From NCBI RefSeq assembly GCF_003236315.1, contig NZ_POTY01000007.1, positions 1 to 64,000 of the forward strand: DNA of 64,000 bases. Reading direction: 5' to 3'. Each line of letters begins with the position of its first letter. Positions within the stretch are counted from its first letter, which is position 1. The position numbers and the translations under genes are program-made. Below the pieces are notes generated by a model, which was not told the DNA's origin, searched no databases, and was given only the letters and a program-made list of their open reading frames with translations. Source of the stretch: Micromonospora craterilacus (GTDB lineage Bacteria > Actinomycetota > Actinomycetes > Mycobacteriales > Micromonosporaceae). This document shows positions 17,272 through 25,417 of the stretch, piece after piece.

Positions 17272-18219
17272 ATGCGTGCTCTGCATGTCCCGGCCGCTGG
17301 TGAACAGCCCCGGCTGGCCGAGCTGCCGGTTCCGGCACCCGGTGAGGGTCAGGTGCTGGTCCGGGTCCAGGCCGCCGGCCTCAACGCCATCGACACCAGC
17401 ATCGCCAGCGGAACGATGGCGCAGATGATGCCGCACGCGTACCCCCTGATCCTGGGTCGCGACGCAGCCGGCGTGGTCGAGGCTGTCGGCGCGGGGGTCG
17501 ACGACCTGACTCCTGGCCAGGAGGTGTTCGGGCATGTCCTGCTGGCCCCACCGATCCAGGCCGGCACCCTGGCCGACGACGCGCTGCTGTCCGCGGCCGC
17601 CGTCTCACCCCGGCCGGCCGGGCTCGATGTCGTCACCGCCGCCGCGCTGCCCCTCGCCGGTGCCGCCGCCAGCGCGGCCGTCGACGCGGTCAAGCCGCAG
17701 CCGAGAGAGACCGTGCTGGTCGTCGGCGCCAGCGGCGGCGTCGGCTCGTTCGCCGTCCAGATGCTGGCCTCGCGCGGAGTCACGGTGCTGGCCACCGGCA
17801 CCGCGGCCGACACCGAGCGGTTGACCGGTCTCGGCGCGGCCACCGTGATCGACTACACCCCGGCGTCGGTGGTCGACCAGATTCGAGCCGCCTACCCCGA
17901 CGGCATCGACGCCGTGATCGACCTGGTCGCCCGCGGCACGGACCAACTCCCCCTGTCGGTGCTCCGCAGCGGCGGCCGGGTGGCCAGTTCGCTCGGCGCG
18001 GTCGACGACGATGCCCTCGGCGCCGCCGGCCTGACCGGTACCAACATCAAGGCCAGGCCGACCCGCGAGGTGTTGTCCGCCCTCGCCGAGCAGGCGCTCG
18101 CCGGCACCCTCACGGTCGACATCGACACCGTCGTGCCGCTGGAGCAGGCCGCCGACGGCCTGAACACCCTTGCCAACCGGCACACCAGCGGCAAGATCGT
18201 CGTCAAGGTCAGCGACTGA
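17272..18219 (+). CDS. NADP-dependent quinone-oxidoreductase-like enzyme (MDR family)
   Basis: Medium-chain dehydrogenase/reductase of 315 aa lacking zinc ligands, the quinone oxidoreductase or enoyl-reductase type. It has a GroES-like N-terminal half (GLNAIDTSIASG, PLILGRDAAGVVEAVG) and a Rossmann half with VLVVGASGGVGSFAVQMLASRG at about 148-168. ATG at 17272 follows GAAGGAG with 4 nt spacing. It is divergent from the arabinose locus and separated from it by 228 nt without other signals. The substrate cannot be told from sequence. Confidence 0.88.
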   Translation: MRALHVPAAGEQPRLAELPVPAPGEGQVLVRVQAAGLNAIDTSIASGTMAQMMPHAYPLILGRDAAGVVEAVGAGVDDLTPGQEVFGHVLLAPPIQAGTLADDALLSAAAVSPRPAGLDVVTAAALPLAGAAASAAVDAVKPQPRETVLVVGASGGVGSFAVQMLASRGVTVLATGTAADTERLTGLGAATVIDYTPASVVDQIRAAYPDGIDAVIDLVARGTDQLPLSVLRSGGRVASSLGAVDDDALGAAGLTGTNIKARPTREVLSALAEQALAGTLTVDIDTVVPLEQAADGLNTLANRHTSGKIVVKVSD

Positions 18220-18276
18220 CGACCCGGCGGCGCGGATCCCTCCCGCTGCCGCCCGAGGACGACGCCGATCATCGGC

Positions 18277-18450
18277 TCAGTGAACCGGTGCGGTTCCGGT
18301 GTCGGTGGGGCCGGTCTCGACCAGGGTTCCGGCGGTTCGACCGGCGCGGATCCGCCACCGGCCGCAGTGGCAGGACTGATAGTGCAGGGTTCCTTCGCTC
18401 GTCCGATGCCGGGACCGGGTCCGCCAGACGTGCCCATCGCTGTCGCTCAT
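18277..18450 (-). CDS. Small conserved Cys-rich actinobacterial protein
   Basis: A 57-residue protein starting at ATG 18450, divergent from the CGNR gene with only 25 nt between the two starts. It contains HRTSEGTLHYQSCHCGRWRI, with a CxC pair next to His residues that could bind zinc. I recall similar tiny proteins with the motif CHCGRW in actinomycetes; their function is unknown to me. No Shine-Dalgarno is visible. The shared promoter region suggests co-regulation with the CGNR protein. Confidence 0.55.
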   Translation of the reverse strand: MSDSDGHVWRTRSRHRTSEGTLHYQSCHCGRWRIRAGRTAGTLVETGPTDTGTAPVH

Positions 18451-18475
18451 GTCCACAGCCTGCTGTAATGGCATT

Positions 18476-19003
18476 GTGCATCTCAACCCTTACGGCGCGG
18501 ACCCGGTACGGCTCGCCGTCGACCTGGCCAACGACCCGCCCCGGTCGGTGGCGGAGCTGGCCCGCCGGTGCCAGGCCGCCGGGGTGGTGATGGACATGCC
18601 GGTACGAGACGACGACCTCCCGGTCACCCGCCGGCTGATCGAGGAGTGGTCGGAGATCGTCGACGCCGCCTCGGCGAACGAGCGGGCGGGGCTGCTCAAC
18701 CGGATGCTGGCCAGCGCGTCGACGTACCCCCGGCTCACCGATCACGCGGACGGACACTGGCACCTGCACTACCGCGACGACGGTGTGTCGTTGTCGGCGG
18801 TGCTCCGCGCGCTGGTCAGCGTCGGCACCGCGCTGCACCTGACCAACCGGGGGATGGACCGGCTGGGCCGGTGTGCCCTGGACGGGTGCCGGACGATCTA
18901 CGCCGACCTGTCCCGCAACGGCCGGCAGCGCTACTGCTCTCCCCCGTGCGCCAACCGCGACGCGGTACGCCGGCACCGCGCCCGCAGCAGCCCGAAGCGT
19001 TGA
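18476..19003 (+). CDS. CGNR zinc-finger / ABATE-domain protein
   Basis: A 175-aa putative regulator. The N-terminus (MHLNPYGADPVRLAVDLAND) is typical of ABATE-domain proteins. The C-terminus carries the zinc-finger pattern CALDGCRTIYADLSRN followed by RYCSPPCANRDAVRRHRAR. GTG at 18476 is chosen because homologues begin with the NPYG segment; TGTAAT lies 6 nt upstream and no ribosome-binding site is seen, so the mRNA is probably leaderless. Family members are annotated as stress-induced regulators on weak evidence. Confidence 0.8.
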   Translation: MHLNPYGADPVRLAVDLANDPPRSVAELARRCQAAGVVMDMPVRDDDLPVTRRLIEEWSEIVDAASANERAGLLNRMLASASTYPRLTDHADGHWHLHYRDDGVSLSAVLRALVSVGTALHLTNRGMDRLGRCALDGCRTIYADLSRNGRQRYCSPPCANRDAVRRHRARSSPKR

Positions 19004-19124
19004 GCCAGGCACCGGAAGAGGCTTGCGCGTGCACGCCTCGACGACGGCACGGGGAAGCACTGGGCCGGCGGAAAATGCGATGCGATCCCGTACCGGGGCG
19101 GTCGATGCTCACCCGGTGGTGACG

Positions 19125-20027
19125 ATGCACTCCAACCAGCTCGACGTGACGGTTGACGTGGTGAGGGCCCTGGTGGCCGAGCAGTTTCCCGCCTGGGCGG
19201 ATCTGCCGGTCGAGGCGGTGGCCGCGCACGGAACGGTCAACGCGCTGTTCCGCCTCGGCGACCGGCTGGCAGCCCGGTTCCCGCTCGAACCAGGAGAGGT
19301 GGCGGGGAAACGGCGGTGGCTGGAAACCGAAGCGGCGGCGGCCCGCGAGTTGTTCGGGCGGACCCGGTTCCCGACTCCCGAACCCCTCGCCCTGGGGGAG
19401 CCCGGCCACGGATATCCGCTCCCCTGGTCGGTCCAGACCTGGCTGCCGGGCACGGTGGCCACGGAGGCAGACCCGGGTGGGTCACGGTCCTTCGCTGGTG
19501 ATCTTGCCGAGTTCATCGGCGATGTACGGGCCATCGCCACCCGTGGCCGTGCCTTCGCCGGATCAGGCCGCGGCGGCGAGCTGACCGCCCACGACGAGTG
19601 GGTGGAGGTCTGCTTCTCGCGCAGCGAGCGACTGTTGGACGTGCCACGACTGCGGCGGATGTGGACAGTCCTGCGGGCAACGCCCCGACCCGACCGCCGG
19701 GACGTGATGACCCACGGCGACCTGATCCCGGGCAACGTCCTCGTTGCCGACGGGCGGCTGGCCGGGGTGATCGATGTCGGCGGGCTCGGACCGGCCGATC
19801 CCGCACTGGACCTGGTCGGCGCCTGGCACCTGCTCGAAGCCGGCCCGAGACAGGTGTTCCGCGAGCAGTTGGGATGCGACGACCACGAATGGGAACGCGG
19901 CAAGGGCTGGGCTTTCGTCCAGGCGATGGGGGTGGTCTGGTACTACGTCGAGAGCAACCCGGTGATGGCCACCGTCGGACGCCGCACGCTGGACCGCCTG
20001 CTGGAAGCGGTGGCCGCGACCCGCTGA
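19125..20027 (+). CDS. Aminoglycoside phosphotransferase-family kinase
   Basis: A 300-aa APH/choline-kinase-fold protein. The catalytic loop is HGDLIPGNVLV (about 196-206). The metal-binding motif is DVGGLGPADPALDL, with DVG replacing DFG, a change often seen in the family. The N-terminal lobe has AAHGTVNALFRLGDRLAARFP. ATG at 19125 has no strong ribosome-binding site, and an in-frame GTG at 19119 is a possible start. Such proteins phosphorylate antibiotics or small metabolites; a resistance role is not supported by the neighbours. Confidence 0.85.
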   Translation: MHSNQLDVTVDVVRALVAEQFPAWADLPVEAVAAHGTVNALFRLGDRLAARFPLEPGEVAGKRRWLETEAAAARELFGRTRFPTPEPLALGEPGHGYPLPWSVQTWLPGTVATEADPGGSRSFAGDLAEFIGDVRAIATRGRAFAGSGRGGELTAHDEWVEVCFSRSERLLDVPRLRRMWTVLRATPRPDRRDVMTHGDLIPGNVLVADGRLAGVIDVGGLGPADPALDLVGAWHLLEAGPRQVFREQLGCDDHEWERGKGWAFVQAMGVVWYYVESNPVMATVGRRTLDRLLEAVAATR

Positions 20028-20061
20028 GGGCCACGCCGGCGTGGCCCTCACGGCGCGCCGC

Positions 20062-21438
20062 TCAGCCCAGCAGCTCGCCGAGCGCGTCGGCGAAGACCTC
20101 GTGGTGCCGGGCGACGTCCTCGACGGTGGTCTGCGGGCACATCAACGCCATGTTGTGGAACGGCGTCATCAGGATGCCCCGGTTGATCAGGTAGACGTGC
20201 AGATAATCCTCCAGGCCGGCGTCGGCGCAGCGGGCTGACTCGGTACCGGTGCGCGGCGCCGGAGCGGCGAAGCGGTACTCCACCCGCGCGCCGAGCTGGC
20301 TCACCGACCACGGCAGCGCGTACTCCTCGAAGACCTTGCCGATGCCGTCGGCGAAGACGGTCGCCACGTCGATCATGCCGGCGAACGCGTCGTCGGTGAG
20401 CACCTCCTGCAGGGTGGCCCGGGTGGCCGCGATCGACACCGGGTTGCCGGCGAGGGTGCCTCCCACCCCGCCCATGTCGACCAGGTCGAGGTCCGTTCGA
20501 CCGGTCAACGCGCCGGCCAGGTCGGCGGACAGCCCGTACGCGCCGACCGGGATCCCACCGCCGATGGCCTTGCCGATGGTGACCACGTCCGGCGCCAGGC
20601 CCCACGCGGCGGTCGCGCCGCCCGGCCCGGCGGAGAACGTGTGAGTCTCGTCGTTGATGAGGTACGTGCCGTGCTGCCGGGTGAGCGTGCGGACCCCGTC
20701 GAGGTAACCGGGTTCGGGCAGCACGATGCCGATGTTGGTCAGGGCCGGTTCCATCAGCACCGCGGCGACATCGCCGTGGGCGAGTTCGCGGGCCAGCCCG
20801 TCGAGGTCGTTGAACTCGGCGACCCGGCTGGTCACGGTCACGTCGCAGGGGGCGCCGACGTTGCCCTCCCGGCTTCGCGGGCGGCCGTCCGGCCCGACCA
20901 CGATCAGGGATTCGTCCACCGAGCCGTGGTAGCAGTAGCTGTTGACCAGGATGCGCGGACGGCCGGTGACGGCGCGCAGCAACCGGATCGCCCACCGGTT
21001 GGCGTCGGTGGCGGTGAGCGTGAAACTCCAGGCGGGAAGCCCGAAGCGGCGGCTCAGCTCGGCCCCGACCGTCGCCGCCTCCTCGGTGGGCAGCATGGTG
21101 GCCGCTCCGCCGAGGTCGGCCAGCCGCCGGGTGACCGCGGCGACCACCGGAGCCGGGGAGTGCCCGGCCATCGCCCCGGTGTCACCGAGGCAGAAGTCGA
21201 GGTAGTCGTTTCCGTCGATGTCGGTGAGCCGGGCCCCACGGGCCCGGTCCACGTACACCGGGAAACCGGCCGCGTTCTTGTTCATCCAGGTCATCGGCAC
21301 CTTGCCGAACAGGTGCCCGGCGCCGGCGTACGCGGCGGCCGACCGGGGGTGCCGGTCGACGAACGCAGCCCGCTCCCGGTCCAGCAGCCCGGCAAGGCGG
21401 GAGCGGTCGATGCTGTCAGCTTCGAAATCCGTCGACAT
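20062..21438 (-). CDS. Class III PLP-dependent aminotransferase
   Basis: A 458-aa protein resembling glutamate-1-semialdehyde aminomutase/omega-transaminases. Features are DIDGNDYLDFCLGDTGAMAGHSP near residue 75, the PLP region LINDETHTFSAGPGG, and the Schiff-base lysine in TIGKAIGGGIPVGAYG. Homologous aminomutases act in haem synthesis, but the diverged substrate region and isolated location argue against a hemL role. ATG at 21438 lies 6 nt after TACTGT and lacks a ribosome-binding site, suggesting leaderless translation. It converges with the APH gene, 34 nt between stops. Confidence 0.85.
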   Translation of the reverse strand: MSTDFEADSIDRSRLAGLLDRERAAFVDRHPRSAAAYAGAGHLFGKVPMTWMNKNAAGFPVYVDRARGARLTDIDGNDYLDFCLGDTGAMAGHSPAPVVAAVTRRLADLGGAATMLPTEEAATVGAELSRRFGLPAWSFTLTATDANRWAIRLLRAVTGRPRILVNSYCYHGSVDESLIVVGPDGRPRSREGNVGAPCDVTVTSRVAEFNDLDGLARELAHGDVAAVLMEPALTNIGIVLPEPGYLDGVRTLTRQHGTYLINDETHTFSAGPGGATAAWGLAPDVVTIGKAIGGGIPVGAYGLSADLAGALTGRTDLDLVDMGGVGGTLAGNPVSIAATRATLQEVLTDDAFAGMIDVATVFADGIGKVFEEYALPWSVSQLGARVEYRFAAPAPRTGTESARCADAGLEDYLHVYLINRGILMTPFHNMALMCPQTTVEDVARHHEVFADALGELLG

Positions 21439-21629
21439 CGGGCGACAGTACCAACGAGATGAGCGTCCAACTAGTGGCTGCGCGACTGATTCCTGCCCGG
21501 TAGGCGGCTGCGCCTTCAGCTCTCGCGGCTTCGCGCGGCAGCCCCCGACCAGTGCCGACCGGGCCCGACGAGCCGGGAGTGCCGCGGCCCCGGAGCCCGT
21601 GCGGACCGAGGGGCGGTAGCGTCGGCGTC

Positions 21630-22091
21630 GTGACGTTCTGGGTTCACTACGTGGTGCCGCCCGGCGCGGCTCACGACGGAATGGCCTTGCCCACCGGAGA
21701 CGAGGTCATCGGTTTCGCACAGACCGTCGACACCGGTGCGGGTGATCGAACCGTCGACTTCTCCATCCTCGCGGTCGGCAACGGGTACCAGATCGCCACG
21801 GATATCGACTGCACCGCACTGCTGCGCGGACACGCCGAAGAGGTCGCCGCCGCCCAGGCAGTGGATGCTTGGGTTCTCGATCTCGCCTCCCGCGCGATCC
21901 GAATCCACGAGCTGCTGCTACACCGGTGGCACGACGTCTGTTCGGAGTCCCATCGGTCGTCCACCGAGGTGCTGGAACGATGGCTGACAGCTCATGACCC
22001 GGCCGGAGATTACTGGGCGTCGCTCGGCCAGACCTCGAAGCCGGACAGGAGGCAGGTTCCGGCCGAATCGCTCGGGTCCCCTCCGGCCTAG
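21630..22091 (+). CDS. Hypothetical protein
   Basis: A 153-aa soluble protein beginning VTFWVHYVVPPGAAHDG. GTG at 21630 lies 7 nt after TAGCGT, matching the leaderless pattern of neighbours; the frame is open 26 codons further upstream with unlikely composition. The middle contains DTGAGDRTVDFSILAVGNGYQI. No family recognised. Its stop overlaps the stop of the converging metallophosphoesterase gene by 4 nt. Confidence 0.6.
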   Translation: MTFWVHYVVPPGAAHDGMALPTGDEVIGFAQTVDTGAGDRTVDFSILAVGNGYQIATDIDCTALLRGHAEEVAAAQAVDAWVLDLASRAIRIHELLLHRWHDVCSESHRSSTEVLERWLTAHDPAGDYWASLGQTSKPDRRQVPAESLGSPPA

Positions 22092-22867
22092 AAACCGCCG
22101 AGCACTCCGGCGGCGTGGCTGGCGGGCATGGAGTGTGTGATGCAGCTGCCGTCCAAAAGTTGGTGCAGCAGATAACCGGTGGGCTCAGCGAGATAACCGG
22201 GCGGCTGCGCGTCATGCAGGCGAAGCGCGCTTTGGCGGTAGGTGCTCGGTGCGATGGTCACCGTGGTCCCGGCGAAGGGCACGAAGATCACCCGATGGAC
22301 GTGACCGGCCAGGACCCGGGCGACGTGCCGGTGCCGCGAGATGACTTCGGCCAGGGCAGCCCCATCGTCGAGGCGCATGCCGTCGAGAAACGGGATGCCC
22401 ACGGGAACCGGAGGATGGTGCAGGCAGACGAACGCGGGCACGTCGGACCGGCGGGCCAGCATGCCGTCCAGCCACCCAAGCTGCTCGTCACCGAGCAGCC
22501 CCGCCGGGCTGTCGGAGCGGCGCGAGTCGAGCACGATGATGGACGCCGCGGGGTAGTCGACGCGGTATCTGGTTGCGGCGGTGCCACCAAGAAACGGCGA
22601 GCCGCCGAAGGTCGCCAGCAGGGCCTCAGGGTCGTCGTGGTTGCCGGTCGTCAGGTGGATCGGTATGGGGAAGCCTTCGGTGAGGGTACGAAGATCCGGA
22701 TAGGCGCCGGCGTGCCCGTACTCGCACAAGTCACCGGTGATGACCACGCAGTCCGGTCGCGGTTGCCGGGCAATGATCCACGCCAACACGTGATGCAGGT
22801 TGGCAGCCGGCTCACCCGCCAACGGGCCGGTACGGATATGAGGGTCGCTCACATGGGCGATGAGCAT
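22088..22867 (-). CDS. Metallophosphoesterase (class III cyclic-nucleotide phosphodiesterase type)
   Basis: A 259-aa calcineurin-like phosphoesterase. All five metal-binding blocks are in order: SDPHI (Asp and His), ITGDLCEYG, TGNHDD, CLHHPPVP and LAGHVHRV. This arrangement, with GNHD and GHVH, is that of CpdA/GpdQ-like enzymes that hydrolyse cyclic nucleotides or phosphodiesters. ATG at 22867 is preceded by GGGAG; the frame is open far upstream but without a start that fits. No adjacent partner suggests a specific substrate. Confidence 0.88.
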   Translation of the reverse strand: MLIAHVSDPHIRTGPLAGEPAANLHHVLAWIIARQPRPDCVVITGDLCEYGHAGAYPDLRTLTEGFPIPIHLTTGNHDDPEALLATFGGSPFLGGTAATRYRVDYPAASIIVLDSRRSDSPAGLLGDEQLGWLDGMLARRSDVPAFVCLHHPPVPVGIPFLDGMRLDDGAALAEVISRHRHVARVLAGHVHRVIFVPFAGTTVTIAPSTYRQSALRLHDAQPPGYLAEPTGYLLHQLLDGSCITHSMPASHAAGVLGGF

Positions 22868-22977
22868 GGCCACTCCCTTCCACCTTGGACAAGGCAGCCT
22901 TTCCGGCGTTGCCGCGTGCTGGAACGATGACGCGATGGGCAGCCGTCGTCGCCGGCGGGGTGCGAGAGGAGCCCGTA

Positions 22978-23559
22978 ATGATCGATCTGTCGGCGGATCC
23001 GCCGCCACCCAGCTCGGAGACGCCACGAATGCCGCGGCGGCAAATGCTGCTCGCCGCCCTTTGCGGACTAATCGGAGGCGCGGGCGGCGCCTGGACGATC
23101 GTGTCGCTCGCCGGACCCGCCGGCCGGAACCAGGCCGCAGACAGCATCGCAGCGGTCGAGCCGGCTGACGGGTCCGGGGCGTTCGTCGACCTGGCAACGG
23201 TCGGGCCAACCGTGACGGTGTCCATCGGCCGGTCCGGGCGCTATGCCGTCACCGTCGGGGCCACCATCGCCTACGGTTCATCGGACGACGGCGTCCTGTC
23301 ACAGGGGGGAGCCATGTCGTTCGAAGCGACCGGCGCCAACCAGATTCCGCCCAGCCTCGACCGCGCGGCCAGGTCGTTTCTGTCGCTCAGCGGCATAGAC
23401 GTCCCGTTCAGCGTGACGCAACCCTTTGCCTCCACGACCGTGCTCGCCGATCTTCGTCCGGGCCGGACGACGTTCACGGCGAAGTATCGCGCCGAGGGCG
23501 GCTCGCCCGTGCCGGTCTTCTTCAGCGATCGCACCATCCTCGTCACGCCGCTCGCCTGA
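22978..23559 (+). CDS. Membrane-anchored extracellular hypothetical protein
   Basis: A 193-aa protein with a short Pro-rich cytoplasmic N-terminus, basic residues RMPRRQ, one hydrophobic helix (MLLAALCGLIGGAGGAWTIV, about 21-40) and a beta-rich outside domain (VGPTVTVSIGRSGRYAVTVGATI). ATG at 22978 has AGAGGAG at 7 nt. It diverges from the metallophosphoesterase. No catalytic motif is recognised. Confidence 0.7.
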   Translation: MIDLSADPPPPSSETPRMPRRQMLLAALCGLIGGAGGAWTIVSLAGPAGRNQAADSIAAVEPADGSGAFVDLATVGPTVTVSIGRSGRYAVTVGATIAYGSSDDGVLSQGGAMSFEATGANQIPPSLDRAARSFLSLSGIDVPFSVTQPFASTTVLADLRPGRTTFTAKYRAEGGSPVPVFFSDRTILVTPLA

Positions 23560-23783
23560 CGGCCGCCGGCCAGGTCACGGATCTCGAGCGGCTGGCCGGC
23601 GCCATCGCCCGCCGTCCCGGCCGGCGCGGGCCAGCCCACCCTGTTCACGACCCGACCCAACGCGCGAGCCGTCGCCGGAGGTAGACCTACCCGAGCCAGA
23701 GGCTCCTGCCGCCTTCTGGCTGCCTCGCTGCCTGACGTCTCGCTGACAAGCTCCAACCGGGGCTACGCGTCAGGCAGCTGGCG
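23560..23783. other. Intergenic, no gene found
   Basis: Short frames here lack ribosome-binding sites and show no recognisable family. The stretch leads into decamer repeats at 23784. Confidence 0.5.
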
Positions 23784-23820
23784 CGTTCGGGATCGTTCGG
23801 AACCGTTCGGAATCGTTGCC
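23784..23820 (+). repeat. Tandem 10-bp direct repeats upstream of secreted protein gene
   Basis: Units CGTTCGGGAT, CGTTCGGAAC and CGTTCGGAAT follow head to tail, with a partial fourth (CGTTGCC). The 10-bp period places each unit on the same helix face, as in arrays of activator sites. It lies 110 nt upstream of the secreted-protein gene at 23930. Confidence 0.7.
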
Positions 23821-23929
23821 CGGATGACCACCCCTGCTCATGATGAGTGAGTTCGCGGACAAGGTAGCTCTGACGTCCTGGCGAACCTATTTGATTCACC
23901 CGATTGCGATGATGTAGGCGGAGGTGCCA

Positions 23930-24439
23930 GTGAAGAGAGCGATTGCCATCGCTGCGGTAGTTCTCACCATTCTCGTGGGCGGGCAAAGTCAAGCCCTGGC
24001 CGCGACTTTCGCAAGGCCCTTCGAGGACAATATAGCCACCTTCACCTATGATTCAGGCGGCGACGCCTGTTCAGAGGCCTGGGCTCTCGTTCCGACCATT
24101 GGATGGGTCATGACCGCCAAGGGCTGCTTCAACAAGTACGGCGACATCTGGCGAATTCAAGACGGCTTCGCAGATGGAAGCCAGACCTTCATCTACTGGG
24201 AAAACTGGCTGAAAGACGGCTCCACGTGGAGGCCATACCGTCACGGCGAGTGCAACAACAACCTGGGTGCCCCCAGCTGGGGCAGCTGCAACAAGGATTA
24301 CTACGAGTCCTCCAGCACCAACTACTACGGCGACAAAGGCAGCAGAATTCGCTTCCAAACTTGTCGTCGGGCGCCGCTGGACAACGTATGCACCCCTGGC
24401 AGCATCGACGCGGCGCCCTGGATCCACAACAACGCCTGA
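23930..24439 (+). CDS. Small secreted protein, atypical lower GC
   Basis: A 169-aa exported protein. GTG at 23930 has GGAG 6 nt upstream; an earlier GTG at 23924 lies inside that spacing. The signal peptide is MKRAIAIAAVVLTILVGGQS with cleavage near QALAA. The mature part is rich in Trp, Tyr, Asn and Cys (six Cys, pairs possible), e.g. SEAWALVPTIGWVMTAKGCFNKYGD. Codon use is visibly less G/C-ending than neighbours, hinting at recent acquisition. Family not recognised. Confidence 0.75.
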   Translation: MKRAIAIAAVVLTILVGGQSQALAATFARPFEDNIATFTYDSGGDACSEAWALVPTIGWVMTAKGCFNKYGDIWRIQDGFADGSQTFIYWENWLKDGSTWRPYRHGECNNNLGAPSWGSCNKDYYESSSTNYYGDKGSRIRFQTCRRAPLDNVCTPGSIDAAPWIHNNA

Positions 24440-24466
24440 TCCTCGATCCAGGCCTGTCCCGCTTTC

Positions 24467-24499
24467 GGCTCTGTCTCCATCCCTATTGGAGGCAGAGCC
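24467..24499 (+). terminator. Terminator hairpin after secreted protein gene
   Basis: Twelve-base arms GGCTCTGTCTCC and GGAGGCAGAGCC (one G-U pair in RNA) enclose a 9-nt loop, 28 nt after the stop at 24439. No U-tract follows, as usual for actinomycete terminators. Confidence 0.65.
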
Positions 24500-24631
24500 G
24501 CCGGCGACTACGCTGACCGAATGGCGGCTATCTCGCCCGCCTCCGCAGCCGCCAGCGAGGCATGGCACGAGAATCCCGAACCGGGAAGTGGCCTTTCACC
24601 CTCAGTCGCATGAGCATGAACTGAGGAAGGT

Positions 24632-25336
24632 CTAGCCGGCCCGGACGCATGATTGATCCCACCGAGTGTGCTTGAGCGCCACGGGGAACGACACCTGACC
24701 GAACCGATCGTCAGCGGTTTGAATCAATATCCGAAGCCCAACGGGTCCGGCAGGGACGCCCGTGGCACAGTCCAAAGTCGCCGTGACGTCGACCGTCAAC
24801 CACTCGCCGGGCTTGATCCACCGCTGATTCTCTAGCGCCCGCAGGGTGACCCCCTGCTCATCCCCCTTCAAGTCCTGGACGTTGACCAACCGCGGGCCCG
24901 TGTTCACGACCGTCATCTGCCCGTCGACACGCAACCGCTGTCCTTCAACGACAGCCGTCATCGGACCTACCGTGTCGGCGAGCACCAACACCGACGCGGT
25001 CGATGTCTCCGCCCGCTCATGCTGCGTGAGGTCCCAGTTGCGCATACCGACGCCACCAATCACGCCGCCCAGGAGCAACACGCCCAGCGCGGCCAGGGCC
25101 AGCACCCGGGCGGATACATCAAACCGCCGCCACCAGTACCGCCGCCACCAGTACCGCGGTCGATCGCCGGACCGGGGCGGGCGCTCGCCGATCATGCCCA
25201 GGTCGATCAGCGGCTCCTTGTGCGCTTCCACCCGAGCACTGTAGCGATTCACGACGCCCTCAACCGCTTCGGCGACTCCCGCACCGCAAGCGGTGGTGCA
25301 ACGCGGCGCCGCCGGCGTCCGCCGCACGACAGACAT
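24632..25336 (-). CDS. Single-pass membrane protein, unknown function
   Basis: A 234-aa frame from ATG 25336. A basic, Trp-rich stretch RYWWRRYWWRRF, encoded by a tandem DNA duplication, precedes one membrane helix (VLALAALGVLLLGGVIGGVG). The outside domain is beta-like (LRVDGQMTVVNTGPRLVNVQDL). No ribosome-binding site is seen at 25336; an internal GTG (VEAHKEPLIDLG) or ATG (MIGERPP) could be the true start. No family recognised. Confidence 0.6.
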   Translation of the reverse strand: MSVVRRTPAAPRCTTACGAGVAEAVEGVVNRYSARVEAHKEPLIDLGMIGERPPRSGDRPRYWWRRYWWRRFDVSARVLALAALGVLLLGGVIGGVGMRNWDLTQHERAETSTASVLVLADTVGPMTAVVEGQRLRVDGQMTVVNTGPRLVNVQDLKGDEQGVTLRALENQRWIKPGEWLTVDVTATLDCATGVPAGPVGLRILIQTADDRFGQVSFPVALKHTRWDQSCVRAG

Positions 25337-25417
25337 TGATTGTCTTGCATGTCTCGTTCGGGTTCGTGTATGAAGACTTAGGACTCGTTAAGTTCTGGTT
25401 CCTGGGGAGGAGCGACG

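Noticed and set aside
19125-20027. Dedicated antibiotic-resistance gene
   Set aside because: APH-fold motifs are present, but the family is broad and no biosynthetic or resistance context exists.
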